From Deltaproteobacteria bacterium (GTDB taxonomy: Bacteria > Bacillota > Desulfotomaculia > Desulfotomaculales > JAGUVT01), in the NCBI GenBank assembly GCA_020062745.1, contig JAGUVT010000075.1:1-56210 (forward strand): a stretch of 56,210 nucleotides of DNA. Direction: 5' to 3'. Positions 47,013 to 55,878 of this stretch are shown here, in pieces; the stretch's first letter is position 1; the number at the start of each line of letters is the position of its first letter. The translations under genes and the position numbers were made by a program. The notes beneath the pieces were generated by a model. The model searched no databases. It was not told the origin of the DNA and was given only the letters and a program-made list of their open reading frames with translations.

Positions 47013-47813
47013 TTAAATCCTGGCATTGGCCAGAGCACTTTTACAACCACATTCCCTTTCCCCGGGAATGGCTTCAATGACAGCATACAGCAGGCTACGA
47101 AGACGCTCATTGTTGGCTTCAAAAACCCTGATCACTTCTTCGTGGCTGACCGGCGCAATATCCTCCTGTCCTTCAAGGCCAACGTCATAATCCGTAATCA
47201 GGGATATATTTACATAGCAGATTTCCAATTCGCGCGCCAGAATGTTCTCCGGATACTGGGTCATATTTATAACTTCCCACCCCATTTTTTGGAACCAGCG
47301 GCTTTCTGACCGGGTGGAAAAACGCGGCCCCTGAATAATTACAACTGTTCCCTGGGGGTGCATGGCTATCCCCAGTTTTTTCCCTTCAGCAATCACCAGT
47401 TTCCGCAGTTCCGGGCAGTAAGGATCTGCGGCGCTTATATGAGTGGTAACCGGGCCGTCATAAAAAGTATCGCGCCTTTCCCGGGTGAGGTTTACAAACT
47501 GATCACATACCACAAAATCCCCCGGCTTGACCCCTGTCTGGAGGCTTCCCGCAGCACAAGGGCCGATAATCCTTTTCACGCCCAGCTTATACATAGCGTA
47601 AACATTTGCCCGGTAGTTAATGACATGCGGAGGCAGGTCGTGTTCCTTTCCATGACGGGGCAAAAAAGCAACCTTTTTTCCTTTTATTTCCGCCAGGGCA
47701 ATCCTGTCACTCGGCGGACCATAAGGAGTTTCTACTTTAATTTCCTCAACTCCATCCAGGAACTGATAAAAACCGGAGCCTCCAAAAACGCCAATATCTG
47801 CTTTCGCCCTCAT
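47013..47813 (-). CDS. mtnP: S-methyl-5'-thioadenosine phosphorylase (6-aminopurine type)
   Basis: IGVFGGSGFYQFL, RHGKEHDLPPHVINYRANVYA, ITDYDVG purine-specificity loop. Confidence 0.93.
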   Translation of the reverse strand: MRAKADIGVFGGSGFYQFLDGVEEIKVETPYGPPSDRIALAEIKGKKVAFLPRHGKEHDLPPHVINYRANVYAMYKLGVKRIIGPCAAGSLQTGVKPGDFVVCDQFVNLTRERRDTFYDGPVTTHISAADPYCPELRKLVIAEGKKLGIAMHPQGTVVIIQGPRFSTRSESRWFQKMGWEVINMTQYPENILARELEICYVNISLITDYDVGLEGQEDIAPVSHEEVIRVFEANNERLRSLLYAVIEAIPGERECGCKSALANARI

Positions 47814-47825
47814 TTTTCCACCCCA

Positions 47826-48353
47826 TCAGTCATCGTATTTTATTAAAGAACAAACGTCATATTTTCTCAGTTTCTCCCTTCCTTTAAGGAAAACAAGTTC
47901 AATTAAAACAGCAATACCGCTTACTTCTCCGCCGCATCTCTCGACCAGTTCTGCCGCCGCAGTTACAGTACCGCCTGTTGCCAGAAGGTCATCAACAATA
48001 ACCACCCTTTTACCTCCGCCCAAAGCATCCACATGCATCTCAACGCACGCTTCCCCGTATTCCAAAGCATAACTAACCTTTTCCGTTTTAAAGGGCAGTT
48101 TTCCCTCTTTCCGCACCGGAATAAAAGGTACTTTCAGCCTGTCCGCAAGCGCGCCGCCAAAAATAAATCCCCGCGATTCAATAGCCGCTATTGTTTCAGC
48201 TTTTCTTTGGCGGCAGTAGCCGGCCATCATATCAATAACCCGGCTAAAAAGCGGGCCATCCTGAAGCAAGGTAGTAATATCCCTGAATAAGATTCCTTTT
48301 TGGGGGAAGTCGGGTATGCTCCGGATCTTCTCCTTCAGGACCTCGATTTCCAT
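47826..48353 (-). CDS. apt: Adenine phosphoribosyltransferase
   Basis: IRSIPDFPQKGILFRDITTLL, VVIVDDLLATGGT. Confidence 0.97.
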   Translation of the reverse strand: MEIEVLKEKIRSIPDFPQKGILFRDITTLLQDGPLFSRVIDMMAGYCRQRKAETIAAIESRGFIFGGALADRLKVPFIPVRKEGKLPFKTEKVSYALEYGEACVEMHVDALGGGKRVVIVDDLLATGGTVTAAAELVERCGGEVSGIAVLIELVFLKGREKLRKYDVCSLIKYDD

Positions 48354-48396
48354 CTGAATTATCTCCCTTCACCACTTGCATCTTCTTGTATCTCGC

Positions 48397-49641
48397 TTAA
48401 GTCCCGGAGTCCCAGGAACTTAAATATTTTTCCTGTTCCGGAGTCAATTTTTCAATTTCTACCCCCAGACTTTCCAGCTTGAGCTGCGCCACCCGGGCGT
48501 CGATTTCTTCCGGCACCGGGTAAACTTTATTTTCAAGCACCTTACTGTTTTTGACCAGCCAGGCGGCCACCAGCGCCTGATCAGCAAAGCTCATATCCAT
48601 CACCTGGGCCGGATGTCCCTCTGCCGCCGCCAGGTTAACCAGCCGCCCCTCAGCCAGTAAAAAAAGCCGGCGATTATTTTTAAAACTGAATTCTTCCACA
48701 TTTTCCTTAATTCTTTTACGTGAAACAGCCATTTCCGCCATGGCCGGAATGTTAATTTCCACGTCAAAGTGCCCGGCATTTGCCAGCATGGCCCCGTCCT
48801 TCATCAGTTCGATGTGTTGACGGTCAACTACATGTTTGTTTCCGGTAACGGTTATAAAAATATCGCCTTCAACTGCCGCTGACCGCATATTTTTAACGGC
48901 AAACCCGTCCATCAAGGCCTCCAGCGCACGCAAAGGATCAACCTCCACGACAATAACATTTGCCCCCAGACCCCTCGCTTTCTGAGCCACCCCTTTGCCG
49001 CACCAGCCGTATCCAACAACAACAAGTTTAGTTCCGGCAATTAAATAATTCGTAGCCCGCAGAATCCCATCCAGTGCCGACTGGCCCGTACCGTAACGGT
49101 TGTCAAAAAGATGTTTGGTAAGAGCGTCGTTTACAGCTACAATCGGGTATTTCAGAGCCCCGTCTTTTTCCATGGCCCGGAGCCGGATTACTCCCGTCGT
49201 AGTCTCCTCAGTTCCGGCAATTACTCCCGGCAGAAGCTCTTTTTTCTGGGAATGAAGCGTGCTGACCAGGTCTGCGCCGTCGTCTAAGGTAATTTGCGGT
49301 TTGCTTTCCAATACCTGAAGAATATGTTCATAATAAGTTTTGGTATCCTCTCCCCGCACGGCAAAGGTAGGAATATTATATATTTCATTAAGAGCGGCAA
49401 CAACATCATCCTGGGTACTAAGAGGGTTAGAAGCGCAAAGGGCGACTGCTGCCCCGCCGTCAGAAAGCGTCCTTACCAGATTCGCCGTTTCAGTGGTAAC
49501 ATGCAGGCAAGCGCCTATCCGGATTCCTTTTAGAGGCTTTTCCTTTTCCCACCAGGCTGCAATGGCGCATAATACCGGCATTTTGGCCCTAGCCCAGTTG
49601 ATCCGCGCTTCCCCCTTTTGTACAAGTTCCTTTGTATACAT
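48397..49641 (-). CDS. ahcY: Adenosylhomocysteinase
   Basis: VVVGYGWCGKGVAQKARGLGANVIVVEVDPLRALEALMDGF. Confidence 0.96.
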   Translation of the reverse strand: MYTKELVQKGEARINWARAKMPVLCAIAAWWEKEKPLKGIRIGACLHVTTETANLVRTLSDGGAAVALCASNPLSTQDDVVAALNEIYNIPTFAVRGEDTKTYYEHILQVLESKPQITLDDGADLVSTLHSQKKELLPGVIAGTEETTTGVIRLRAMEKDGALKYPIVAVNDALTKHLFDNRYGTGQSALDGILRATNYLIAGTKLVVVGYGWCGKGVAQKARGLGANVIVVEVDPLRALEALMDGFAVKNMRSAAVEGDIFITVTGNKHVVDRQHIELMKDGAMLANAGHFDVEINIPAMAEMAVSRKRIKENVEEFSFKNNRRLFLLAEGRLVNLAAAEGHPAQVMDMSFADQALVAAWLVKNSKVLENKVYPVPEEIDARVAQLKLESLGVEIEKLTPEQEKYLSSWDSGT

Positions 49642-49677
49642 TTCCTTCCTCCCAATTTAATTTAGCCATTTTTATAA

Positions 49678-50346
49678 TCAGCAACTGGTTTTTCTCAGCT
49701 TGCTATAAGTCGTCAGGTAGGCAGAACGTAAAGCTTCAATATCTCTTGCCGGAAGCTCCGCCGGCCTGCCGTTCAACCCGGCCCAGGCATAAACCTGAGC
49801 TGAACGTTCTACTACCTGGCAAACGTCAAAGGCTTCGTTCAAGTCCCTGCCCACGCCGACCACCCCGTGATTGGCCAGCAGAACAGCATTTAGTTCACCC
49901 AGGGCCTCTACGGCGTTAGCAGCAAGCTCAGCCGTTGCTGCCCGGGCGTAGCGGGCCACCGGTACCCCGCCACCGATAAGCTGGGCCATGTCCTCCATGA
50001 TCGGCGGAATAGCTGTCTGCGCCACCGCCATGGCACTGGCAAAAACACTGTGGGTATGCATCACCGCTCCTACATCATTACGGGCCCGGTAGATAGCCAG
50101 ATGCATTTGAGTCTCGTTGGAAGGCCGTCGCTCTCCTTCCACCACCTGTCCCGCATAATCCACCACTACCATATCCCTGGCCTGGATATTACCGTAGTCA
50201 ATACCGCTGGGAGTAATCACGACCAGTTCTTCCTTAGCCACTCGTACCGAAATATTTCCCCACGTACCAAATACCAGACCGGCAGCAATTATTTTCTGCC
50301 CCATTTTAGCTATTTGCTCTTTTGCTTTCTCTGCTGCCAGCGACAA
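49678..50346 (-). CDS. Class II aldolase (fuculose-phosphate aldolase family; candidate Ald2/DrdA of MTA/5dAdo salvage)
   Basis: GNISVRV, VITPSGIDYGNI, PSNETQMHLAIYRAR, AVMHTHSVFASA, ALLANHGVVGVG. Confidence 0.9.
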   Translation of the reverse strand: MSLAAEKAKEQIAKMGQKIIAAGLVFGTWGNISVRVAKEELVVITPSGIDYGNIQARDMVVVDYAGQVVEGERRPSNETQMHLAIYRARNDVGAVMHTHSVFASAMAVAQTAIPPIMEDMAQLIGGGVPVARYARAATAELAANAVEALGELNAVLLANHGVVGVGRDLNEAFDVCQVVERSAQVYAWAGLNGRPAELPARDIEALRSAYLTTYSKLRKTSC

Positions 50347-50368
50347 ACCTTCTCATCTCCTTAGCTTT

Positions 50369-50402
50369 TTGCTTCGTCGTCCTTTGGCCTCCTCGCAATG
50401 AC
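50369..50402. repeat. Interspersed-repeat-like GTCATTGCGAGGAGG...GACGAAGC segment
   Basis: Minus strand GTCATTGCGAGGAGGCCAAAGGACGACGAAGC in the intergenic gap. Confidence 0.45.
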
Positions 50403-50403
50403 T

Positions 50404-51441
50404 CTATTGGCGCAAGCTTACCTGATACGGCGGCCGCAGCACGCCCCGGTCGGTGATTATGGCCGTAATCAGGTGATTGGGCGTAACATCAAAAGCAGGA
50501 TTCCATACATTTACCCCGTCAGGAGCAATAGCGCTCCCGGCCAGGCTGGTCACCTCGCTATGATTGCGTTCTTCAATGGGAATATCGGCGCCCGTGACCA
50601 GATTCAAGTCTACAGTAGAAAAAGGAGCCGCCACATAAAAAGGAATGCCATGCTCTCCAGCCAGCACTGCCAGGCTATAGGTTCCGATTTTGTTGGCGAC
50701 ATCACCATTAGCAGCAATCCGGTCAGCGCCGACAATTACGAGATCTACCATTCCTTTTGCCATTAAGTAACCGGCCATGCTGTCGGTAATTAGAGTTACC
50801 GGAATATTTTCCTGCACCATCTCCCAGGCAGTAAGCCGGGCCCCCTGTAACAGCGGCCTTGTCTCGTCGGCATAAACGCTGACCTTTTTACCTGCTTCGT
50901 ATGCAGCCCGTACTACTCCCAGCGCAGTACCATAACCGGCAGTGGCCAGGGAGCCGGCGTTACAGTGGGTAAGTACCCTGGCTTCAGCCGGCACCAGTTC
51001 CTGCCCGTGCATCCCGATACTCCGGTTACCGGCTATATCCTCACGGTAAATGGCATGAGCTGTTTCCAGCACCATTTTTTTGTAACTGGCCGCTTCATCA
51101 AACTTTACAGTGGAAATCTCTCTGATAACGCGCTCAACCGCCCATTGTAAATTAACCGCCGTTGGCCTGGTAGAAACCAGTTCCCGGCCTATGCCCTCGA
51201 TTTTGGAAATAAAATCCTCTTTCGAACCGGCCTCGATATTCAACGCCCCCAGGGCCATCCCATAAGCGGCAGCAGCGCCAATGGCCGGCGCCCCGCGCAC
51301 CTGCATGTTTTTAATGGCTTTAGCCACGTCCCGGTAATCACGACAGGCAACATAACATACCTTACCGGGCAGTCTGGTTTGATCGAGCAACTCCAGAAAC
51401 CCTTCATCCTTCCAGCGCATGGTTTCCATTGTCACAAGCAT
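50404..51441 (-). CDS. mtnA: S-methyl-5-thioribose-1-phosphate isomerase
   Basis: MQVRGAPAIGAAAAYGMAL, THCNAGSLATAGYGTALGV, VIVGADRIAANGDVANKIGTY. Confidence 0.97.
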   Translation of the reverse strand: MLVTMETMRWKDEGFLELLDQTRLPGKVCYVACRDYRDVAKAIKNMQVRGAPAIGAAAAYGMALGALNIEAGSKEDFISKIEGIGRELVSTRPTAVNLQWAVERVIREISTVKFDEAASYKKMVLETAHAIYREDIAGNRSIGMHGQELVPAEARVLTHCNAGSLATAGYGTALGVVRAAYEAGKKVSVYADETRPLLQGARLTAWEMVQENIPVTLITDSMAGYLMAKGMVDLVIVGADRIAANGDVANKIGTYSLAVLAGEHGIPFYVAAPFSTVDLNLVTGADIPIEERNHSEVTSLAGSAIAPDGVNVWNPAFDVTPNHLITAIITDRGVLRPPYQVSLRQ

Positions 51442-51455
51442 CCCCTTTTTATAAA

Positions 51456-51532
51456 AGCAGTCAGCAGTTAGCTTTCAGCCGTCAGCAATCATCCAACCGC
51501 TTAAAGCTATATAGCTGATAGCTTACAGCTAT
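51456..51532. repeat. Degenerate low-complexity repeat of AGC/GCTGATAGCT-type units
   Basis: GCAGTCAGCAGTTAGCTTTCAGCCGTCAGC...AGCTATATAGCTGATAGCTTACAGCTAT. Confidence 0.5.
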
Positions 51533-52566
51533 TTCTGGCATTCTATTATCACTTTAAGCGAATCCTTACCGCTTGAAACAAGCTGAAAACCAAGTGCTGT
51601 CTCAGCGAGAGGCAAACGGTGGGTAATCATCTCACGTACCCGCACCCTGCCCGCCTGGATCAGTTTCAGCGCCATCATGTGATCGGCCGGGCTGCCGGCA
51701 TAAGAAGTGGTAAGCGTTACTTCGTTTCGCCAGAAAAGGTCGTTTACGGAAACCGGGATAATAACACCTGGATCGGTTGGAGCAAAAAGAAGCACCGTAC
51801 CGCCCCGTTCCACTGATTGCACGGCCTGGGTAATAGCTGACGCCGCTCCAGTGCAGACGATTACCAGATCGGCCAGCCGGCCTTCGTTAACCTGACGTAC
51901 AACCGCCGGCACATCCTCACCGGCAGGTACTGTCTTGTCGGCGCCAAACCTTTCTGCGGCCTTCAGCCGGTAATCGAGGATATCAGCGGCCACCACGCAG
52001 CCCGCCCCCAGCGCACGGGCCACCTGGACATGAAGCAGGCCGGCAATCCCACTGCCGATAACAAAGATGCACTGACCGGGCTGAACCCGGGCCAGCCTCT
52101 GCGCCCGCAAAACGCAGGCCACCGGCTCAACAAAAGTGGCCTCCTCAAAAGACACTTCCGGCGGCAAAAGAAACATTCCCCGGTCAACATTGATGGCCGG
52201 TATCCTGGCATACTCGGCAAAACCACCGGGAACAATATTTGTCCGGCGCAAAGTATTACATACGGTATGATGGCCGCTAAGACAATAATGACAGGTATTG
52301 CAAGGAACATGATGGGCCACGGTAACCCGGTCGCCCTTTTTATACTGTTCTATACCCTCCCCCACAGCAACAACCACACCGGCAAGTTCGTGACCCAGCA
52401 CCAGCGGCACCTTATGCAGGCGATACCATTCCATAACATCGCTGCCGCAAATACCGCTGGCCTCTATCCGCACCAGCAACTCGCCCGGACCCGGCTCCGG
52501 AGTGGGCATCTCTTCAATCCGTATATTGTTGTTGCTGTAGTACATCGCTACCCGCATCTTAATCAC
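51529..52566 (-). CDS. Zinc-dependent MDR-family alcohol dehydrogenase
   Basis: GICGSDVMEWY, GHELAGVVVAVGEGI, CNTCHYCLSGHHTVC structural zinc site. Confidence 0.9.
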   Translation of the reverse strand: MIKMRVAMYYSNNNIRIEEMPTPEPGPGELLVRIEASGICGSDVMEWYRLHKVPLVLGHELAGVVVAVGEGIEQYKKGDRVTVAHHVPCNTCHYCLSGHHTVCNTLRRTNIVPGGFAEYARIPAINVDRGMFLLPPEVSFEEATFVEPVACVLRAQRLARVQPGQCIFVIGSGIAGLLHVQVARALGAGCVVAADILDYRLKAAERFGADKTVPAGEDVPAVVRQVNEGRLADLVIVCTGAASAITQAVQSVERGGTVLLFAPTDPGVIIPVSVNDLFWRNEVTLTTSYAGSPADHMMALKLIQAGRVRVREMITHRLPLAETALGFQLVSSGKDSLKVIIECQK

Positions 52567-53350
52567 CTTTTATACTGTTAAACAATTCGTAAGCCTCTTT
52601 AACTGTTTTATTTTCATGCACAATGGCACGTATGGCCCTGATCATCGCCACCGGGAAATCGGACTGCCAGATGTTCCGGCCCATATCCACACCCCTGGCA
52701 CCCTGCTGGATAGCGTCATAAGTAAGCTCAAGCGCATCAAGCTCCGTATTCAACTTGGGCCCGCCGGCAATAACTACCGGAACCGGACACCCTTTTACCA
52801 CCGACGCGAAATCCTCGCAATAGTATGTTTTTACCATACGCGCCCCCAGTTCGGCCGCAATGCGACAGCATAAGGACAGGTAGCGGGCATCCCGTTTTTC
52901 CAGTTCTTTACCGACGGCAGTAACCGCCAGCACCGGGATGCCGTAATCTTCGCCCTCATTAACCAGGCCGGCTAAATTTAACAACGATTCATGCTCATAG
53001 TCGCTACCCACAAATATGGAGAGTCCCATTCCAGCCACGTTAAGGCGGACAGCCTCCTCTATAGAAGTCGTAACTCCCTCATTGGCCAGGTCTTTCCCGA
53101 TTACACTGGTGCCGCCGGATACTCTCAAGACAACCGGAGTAGCGGTATCAGCATCTACCGACGAGCGCAATACCCCCCTGGTAACAAAAAGAGCATCACA
53201 ATAAGGGAGCAGGGGCTCAATAGTTTTACGAGGTTCTTCTAATTTTCTGGTGGGTCCCAAAAAATATCCATGATCTACCGCCAACATGACCGTCCGTCCG
53301 GTATCAGGTTTGAATATTCGGGCCATCCGGTTTTTCATTCCCCAATCCAC
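52559..53350 (-). CDS. DeoC/LacD/LsrF-like class I aldolase
   Basis: VMLAVDHGYFLGPTRKLE, MVKTYYCEDF, PVVIAGGPK, GARGVDMGRNIWQ. Confidence 0.88.
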   Translation of the reverse strand: MDWGMKNRMARIFKPDTGRTVMLAVDHGYFLGPTRKLEEPRKTIEPLLPYCDALFVTRGVLRSSVDADTATPVVLRVSGGTSVIGKDLANEGVTTSIEEAVRLNVAGMGLSIFVGSDYEHESLLNLAGLVNEGEDYGIPVLAVTAVGKELEKRDARYLSLCCRIAAELGARMVKTYYCEDFASVVKGCPVPVVIAGGPKLNTELDALELTYDAIQQGARGVDMGRNIWQSDFPVAMIRAIRAIVHENKTVKEAYELFNSIKGD

Positions 53351-53401
53351 CTGATCAAACCCCCTCCATGTGCCATTTTTTGTAATGGTTCTGGCCTTAG
53401 T

Positions 53402-54217
53402 TTATAATTCGGGATTATGGTTGTCAAGTGTCCCTGGGTCAAGAGCGTAACGGCAGGTGCAGGAACGTTCTTCGTCAACCCGGGCCACTGCGTGCATAAC
53501 TAATTTCCGGATACTTTCCCCGTTTTTTTCCATCATTTCCACCACTTCTTGATGAGCCAGCCGGCTTGAGGAAATGCCGGCGGCAAAATTTGTCACCACG
53601 GCAATGGCAGCGTAACACATCTCAGCCTCTCTGGCTAAAACAACCTCGGGCACCCCGGTCATGCCGGCCAAATCACCCCCGAGCAGGCGGTACATCCGGA
53701 TCTCAGCCGCAGTTTCAAACCGCGGTCCTTCAGTACAAACATAAGTCCCGGTAGGATGAGCAGTCAACCCCAGGCTGCGGGCGGCCCGGAAGAGGATTTC
53801 CCGCAACCCGGAACAATAAGGACTGGTCATATCCGTATGCACCACCCCGCTGTCTCCTCCGTCAAAGAAAGTCTGAATACGGCCTTTAGTAAAATCTAAA
53901 AACTGATCGACAAATATAAAATGCCCCGGCTGCATGGCCGGGTTGAGGGAACCTACGGCAGCAGTAGCCAGGACATGCTTAACTCTCAGTTTTTTTAGAG
54001 CAGCTATATTGGCCCGGTAGTTTACCAGATGAGGAGGCACGGTATGGCTAGCCCCGTGGCGGTTTAAGAAAACAACTTCTTTCCTCTGATAAAAACCAAT
54101 CTTTAAATCTACCTGGCCGTAAGCAGTAACCACCCTTTCATCTTTTACGTCACTCATGATATCAGGGTCATAAACCCCGGTGCCGCCAATTACCGCCAGC
54201 TTAACAGGCAATGCCAA
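53402..54217 (-). CDS. MTAP-family phosphorylase, 6-oxopurine type (MTI phosphorylase-like)
   Basis: AVIGGTGVYDP, RHGASHTVPPHLVNYRANI, VVTNFAAG in the purine-specificity loop. Confidence 0.88.
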   Translation of the reverse strand: MALPVKLAVIGGTGVYDPDIMSDVKDERVVTAYGQVDLKIGFYQRKEVVFLNRHGASHTVPPHLVNYRANIAALKKLRVKHVLATAAVGSLNPAMQPGHFIFVDQFLDFTKGRIQTFFDGGDSGVVHTDMTSPYCSGLREILFRAARSLGLTAHPTGTYVCTEGPRFETAAEIRMYRLLGGDLAGMTGVPEVVLAREAEMCYAAIAVVTNFAAGISSSRLAHQEVVEMMEKNGESIRKLVMHAVARVDEERSCTCRYALDPGTLDNHNPEL

Positions 54218-54262
54218 CCCTCCTCTTAAAAAATAAAGAATACGGGAGTCAAAAAAATATTT

Positions 54263-55171
54263 TTAAAAAAGCGCCTCTACATACTCTTGCGCTTTAAATG
54301 GGCGCAGGTCATCAACCCCTTCACCGATACCAATTAATTTGACCGAAACGCCTAATTCCTTCCTGACGGCAAGGATTACCCCGCCTTTGGCGCTGCCGTC
54401 CAGTTTAGCCAGAACAACCCCGGTAATCCCGACCGCTTCACTAAAAAGGCGAGCCTGATTGATCGCATTTTGCCCCGTAGAAGCATCAAGTACCAAAAGC
54501 ACTTCATGCGGCGCGCCCGGCAGGGCCCGGTTCAACACCCGGCTTATTTTTTTCAGTTCCTCCATCAGACTACTCTTGGTATGCAGCCTGCCGGCCGTGT
54601 CAATAATCAACAAGTCTGCTTTCCGGGCACAGGCTGCCTGGGCCGAGTCAAAAGCTACTGCCGCCGGGTCGGCTCCTTCCCGCTGCGAAATCATCTCCAC
54701 TCCCACTCTTTTAGCCCAAAGCCCCAACTGGTCAATAGCTGCGGCCCGAAAGGTATCGGCTGCTCCAAGTAAAACTTTTTTCCCCTGAGAATGATAATAA
54801 TATGCCAGCTTGCCAATGGTAGTAGTCTTACCAACTCCGTTTACTCCTGCCACCATTACTACTGTAGGCGGCTCAGCGCTGAAATTAACCGGGCAGGCAT
54901 CCTCTCCCAGCAAAAAAAGTACCTGTTCTTTTAAAACTGTCTTCAAACCGGCATCGTCACCGATACGCCGTTCTTTAACCGCCCGGCGCACCCTCTCCAT
55001 CAACTCAGCGGCAATGCCGACACCTACATCAGCTTGAATTAAGATCTCTTCCATTTCATCGTATAACTTTTCGTCAAAAACCGGATGCCGGCGTACCAGA
55101 TCATCAACTTTTTCCACCAACTGACTTCTGGTTTTGCTTAAACTTTCTTTTAAACGAGTAAAAACCCCCAC
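54263..55171 (-). CDS. ftsY: Signal recognition particle receptor FtsY (start trimmed to GTG after AGGAGG)
   Basis: GVNGVGKTTTIGKLAYYY, LLGAADTFRAAAIDQL, LIIDTAGRLHTK; ORF track start overlaps rnc. Confidence 0.93.
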   Translation of the reverse strand: MGVFTRLKESLSKTRSQLVEKVDDLVRRHPVFDEKLYDEMEEILIQADVGVGIAAELMERVRRAVKERRIGDDAGLKTVLKEQVLFLLGEDACPVNFSAEPPTVVMVAGVNGVGKTTTIGKLAYYYHSQGKKVLLGAADTFRAAAIDQLGLWAKRVGVEMISQREGADPAAVAFDSAQAACARKADLLIIDTAGRLHTKSSLMEELKKISRVLNRALPGAPHEVLLVLDASTGQNAINQARLFSEAVGITGVVLAKLDGSAKGGVILAVRKELGVSVKLIGIGEGVDDLRPFKAQEYVEALF

Positions 55172-55188
55172 GCGCCCGCTAAATCCTC

Positions 55189-55878
55189 CTATACCTTGAG
55201 CTTTTTCAGCGCTACTCTGGCCGCCTGCTGTTCTGCTTCCTTCTTCGAACATCCGGAGCCGTTTCCGACTAATTTCCCCCGGTAGATTACACCGGCTATA
55301 AAGGTTTTGGCATGGTCCGGCCCCTTTTCGGCCAGAATTACATAACGTACCGGTTCCGGGGAATACCGCTGGACCGTTTCCTGTAAAATTGTTTTGTAGT
55401 CTCTTTCCAGGTAACCTTCAGCCACCTCTTCAATCAGCGGAACAAGAAAGCTGAGAGCCACACTCCTGGCCTGTTCCAGTCCCTGATCAAGGTAAACTGC
55501 CCCTAGCAAGGCTTCAAAAGTGTCGGCCAGAATCGAAGGCCTTTCCCTTCCCCCTGAATTTTCTTCCCCTTTCCCGATCCAAAGACACAAACCCAGACCC
55601 AGTTCCCGAGCCACCCCGGCCAGGGAAGGTTCACAAACAACAGCAGCCCTCGCCCTGGTCAGCTTACCCTCTTCATAATGCTGATAATGTCTGTAAAGAT
55701 AATCGCTTACTACCAATTCGAGTACGGCATCGCCCAAAAATTCCAGGCGCTGGTTGTGTTCCGTTTTGGTTTCATGAGCAAAAGAGCTATGAGTCAGCGC
55801 TGTTAATAAAAGGGCTTCATCTTTCCAGACTACCCCAAGGCGTTTTTTTAATTCAGCCAATGATTGATCATTATTCAA
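55189..55878 (-). CDS. rnc: Ribonuclease III
   Basis: [22 protein letters not shown] plus dsRBD. Confidence 0.97.
   Translation of the reverse strand: MNNDQSLAELKKRLGVVWKDEALLLTALTHSSFAHETKTEHNQRLEFLGDAVLELVVSDYLYRHYQHYEEGKLTRARAAVVCEPSLAGVARELGLGLCLWIGKGEENSGGRERPSILADTFEALLGAVYLDQGLEQARSVALSFLVPLIEEVAEGYLERDYKTILQETVQRYSPEPVRYVILAEKGPDHAKTFIAGVIYRGKLVGNGSGCSKKEAEQQAARVALKKLKV

Noticed and set aside
55172-55252. Extended FtsY N-terminus in ORF track
   Set aside because: Overlaps rnc; a GTG at ~55171 behind AGGAGG gives a better start.
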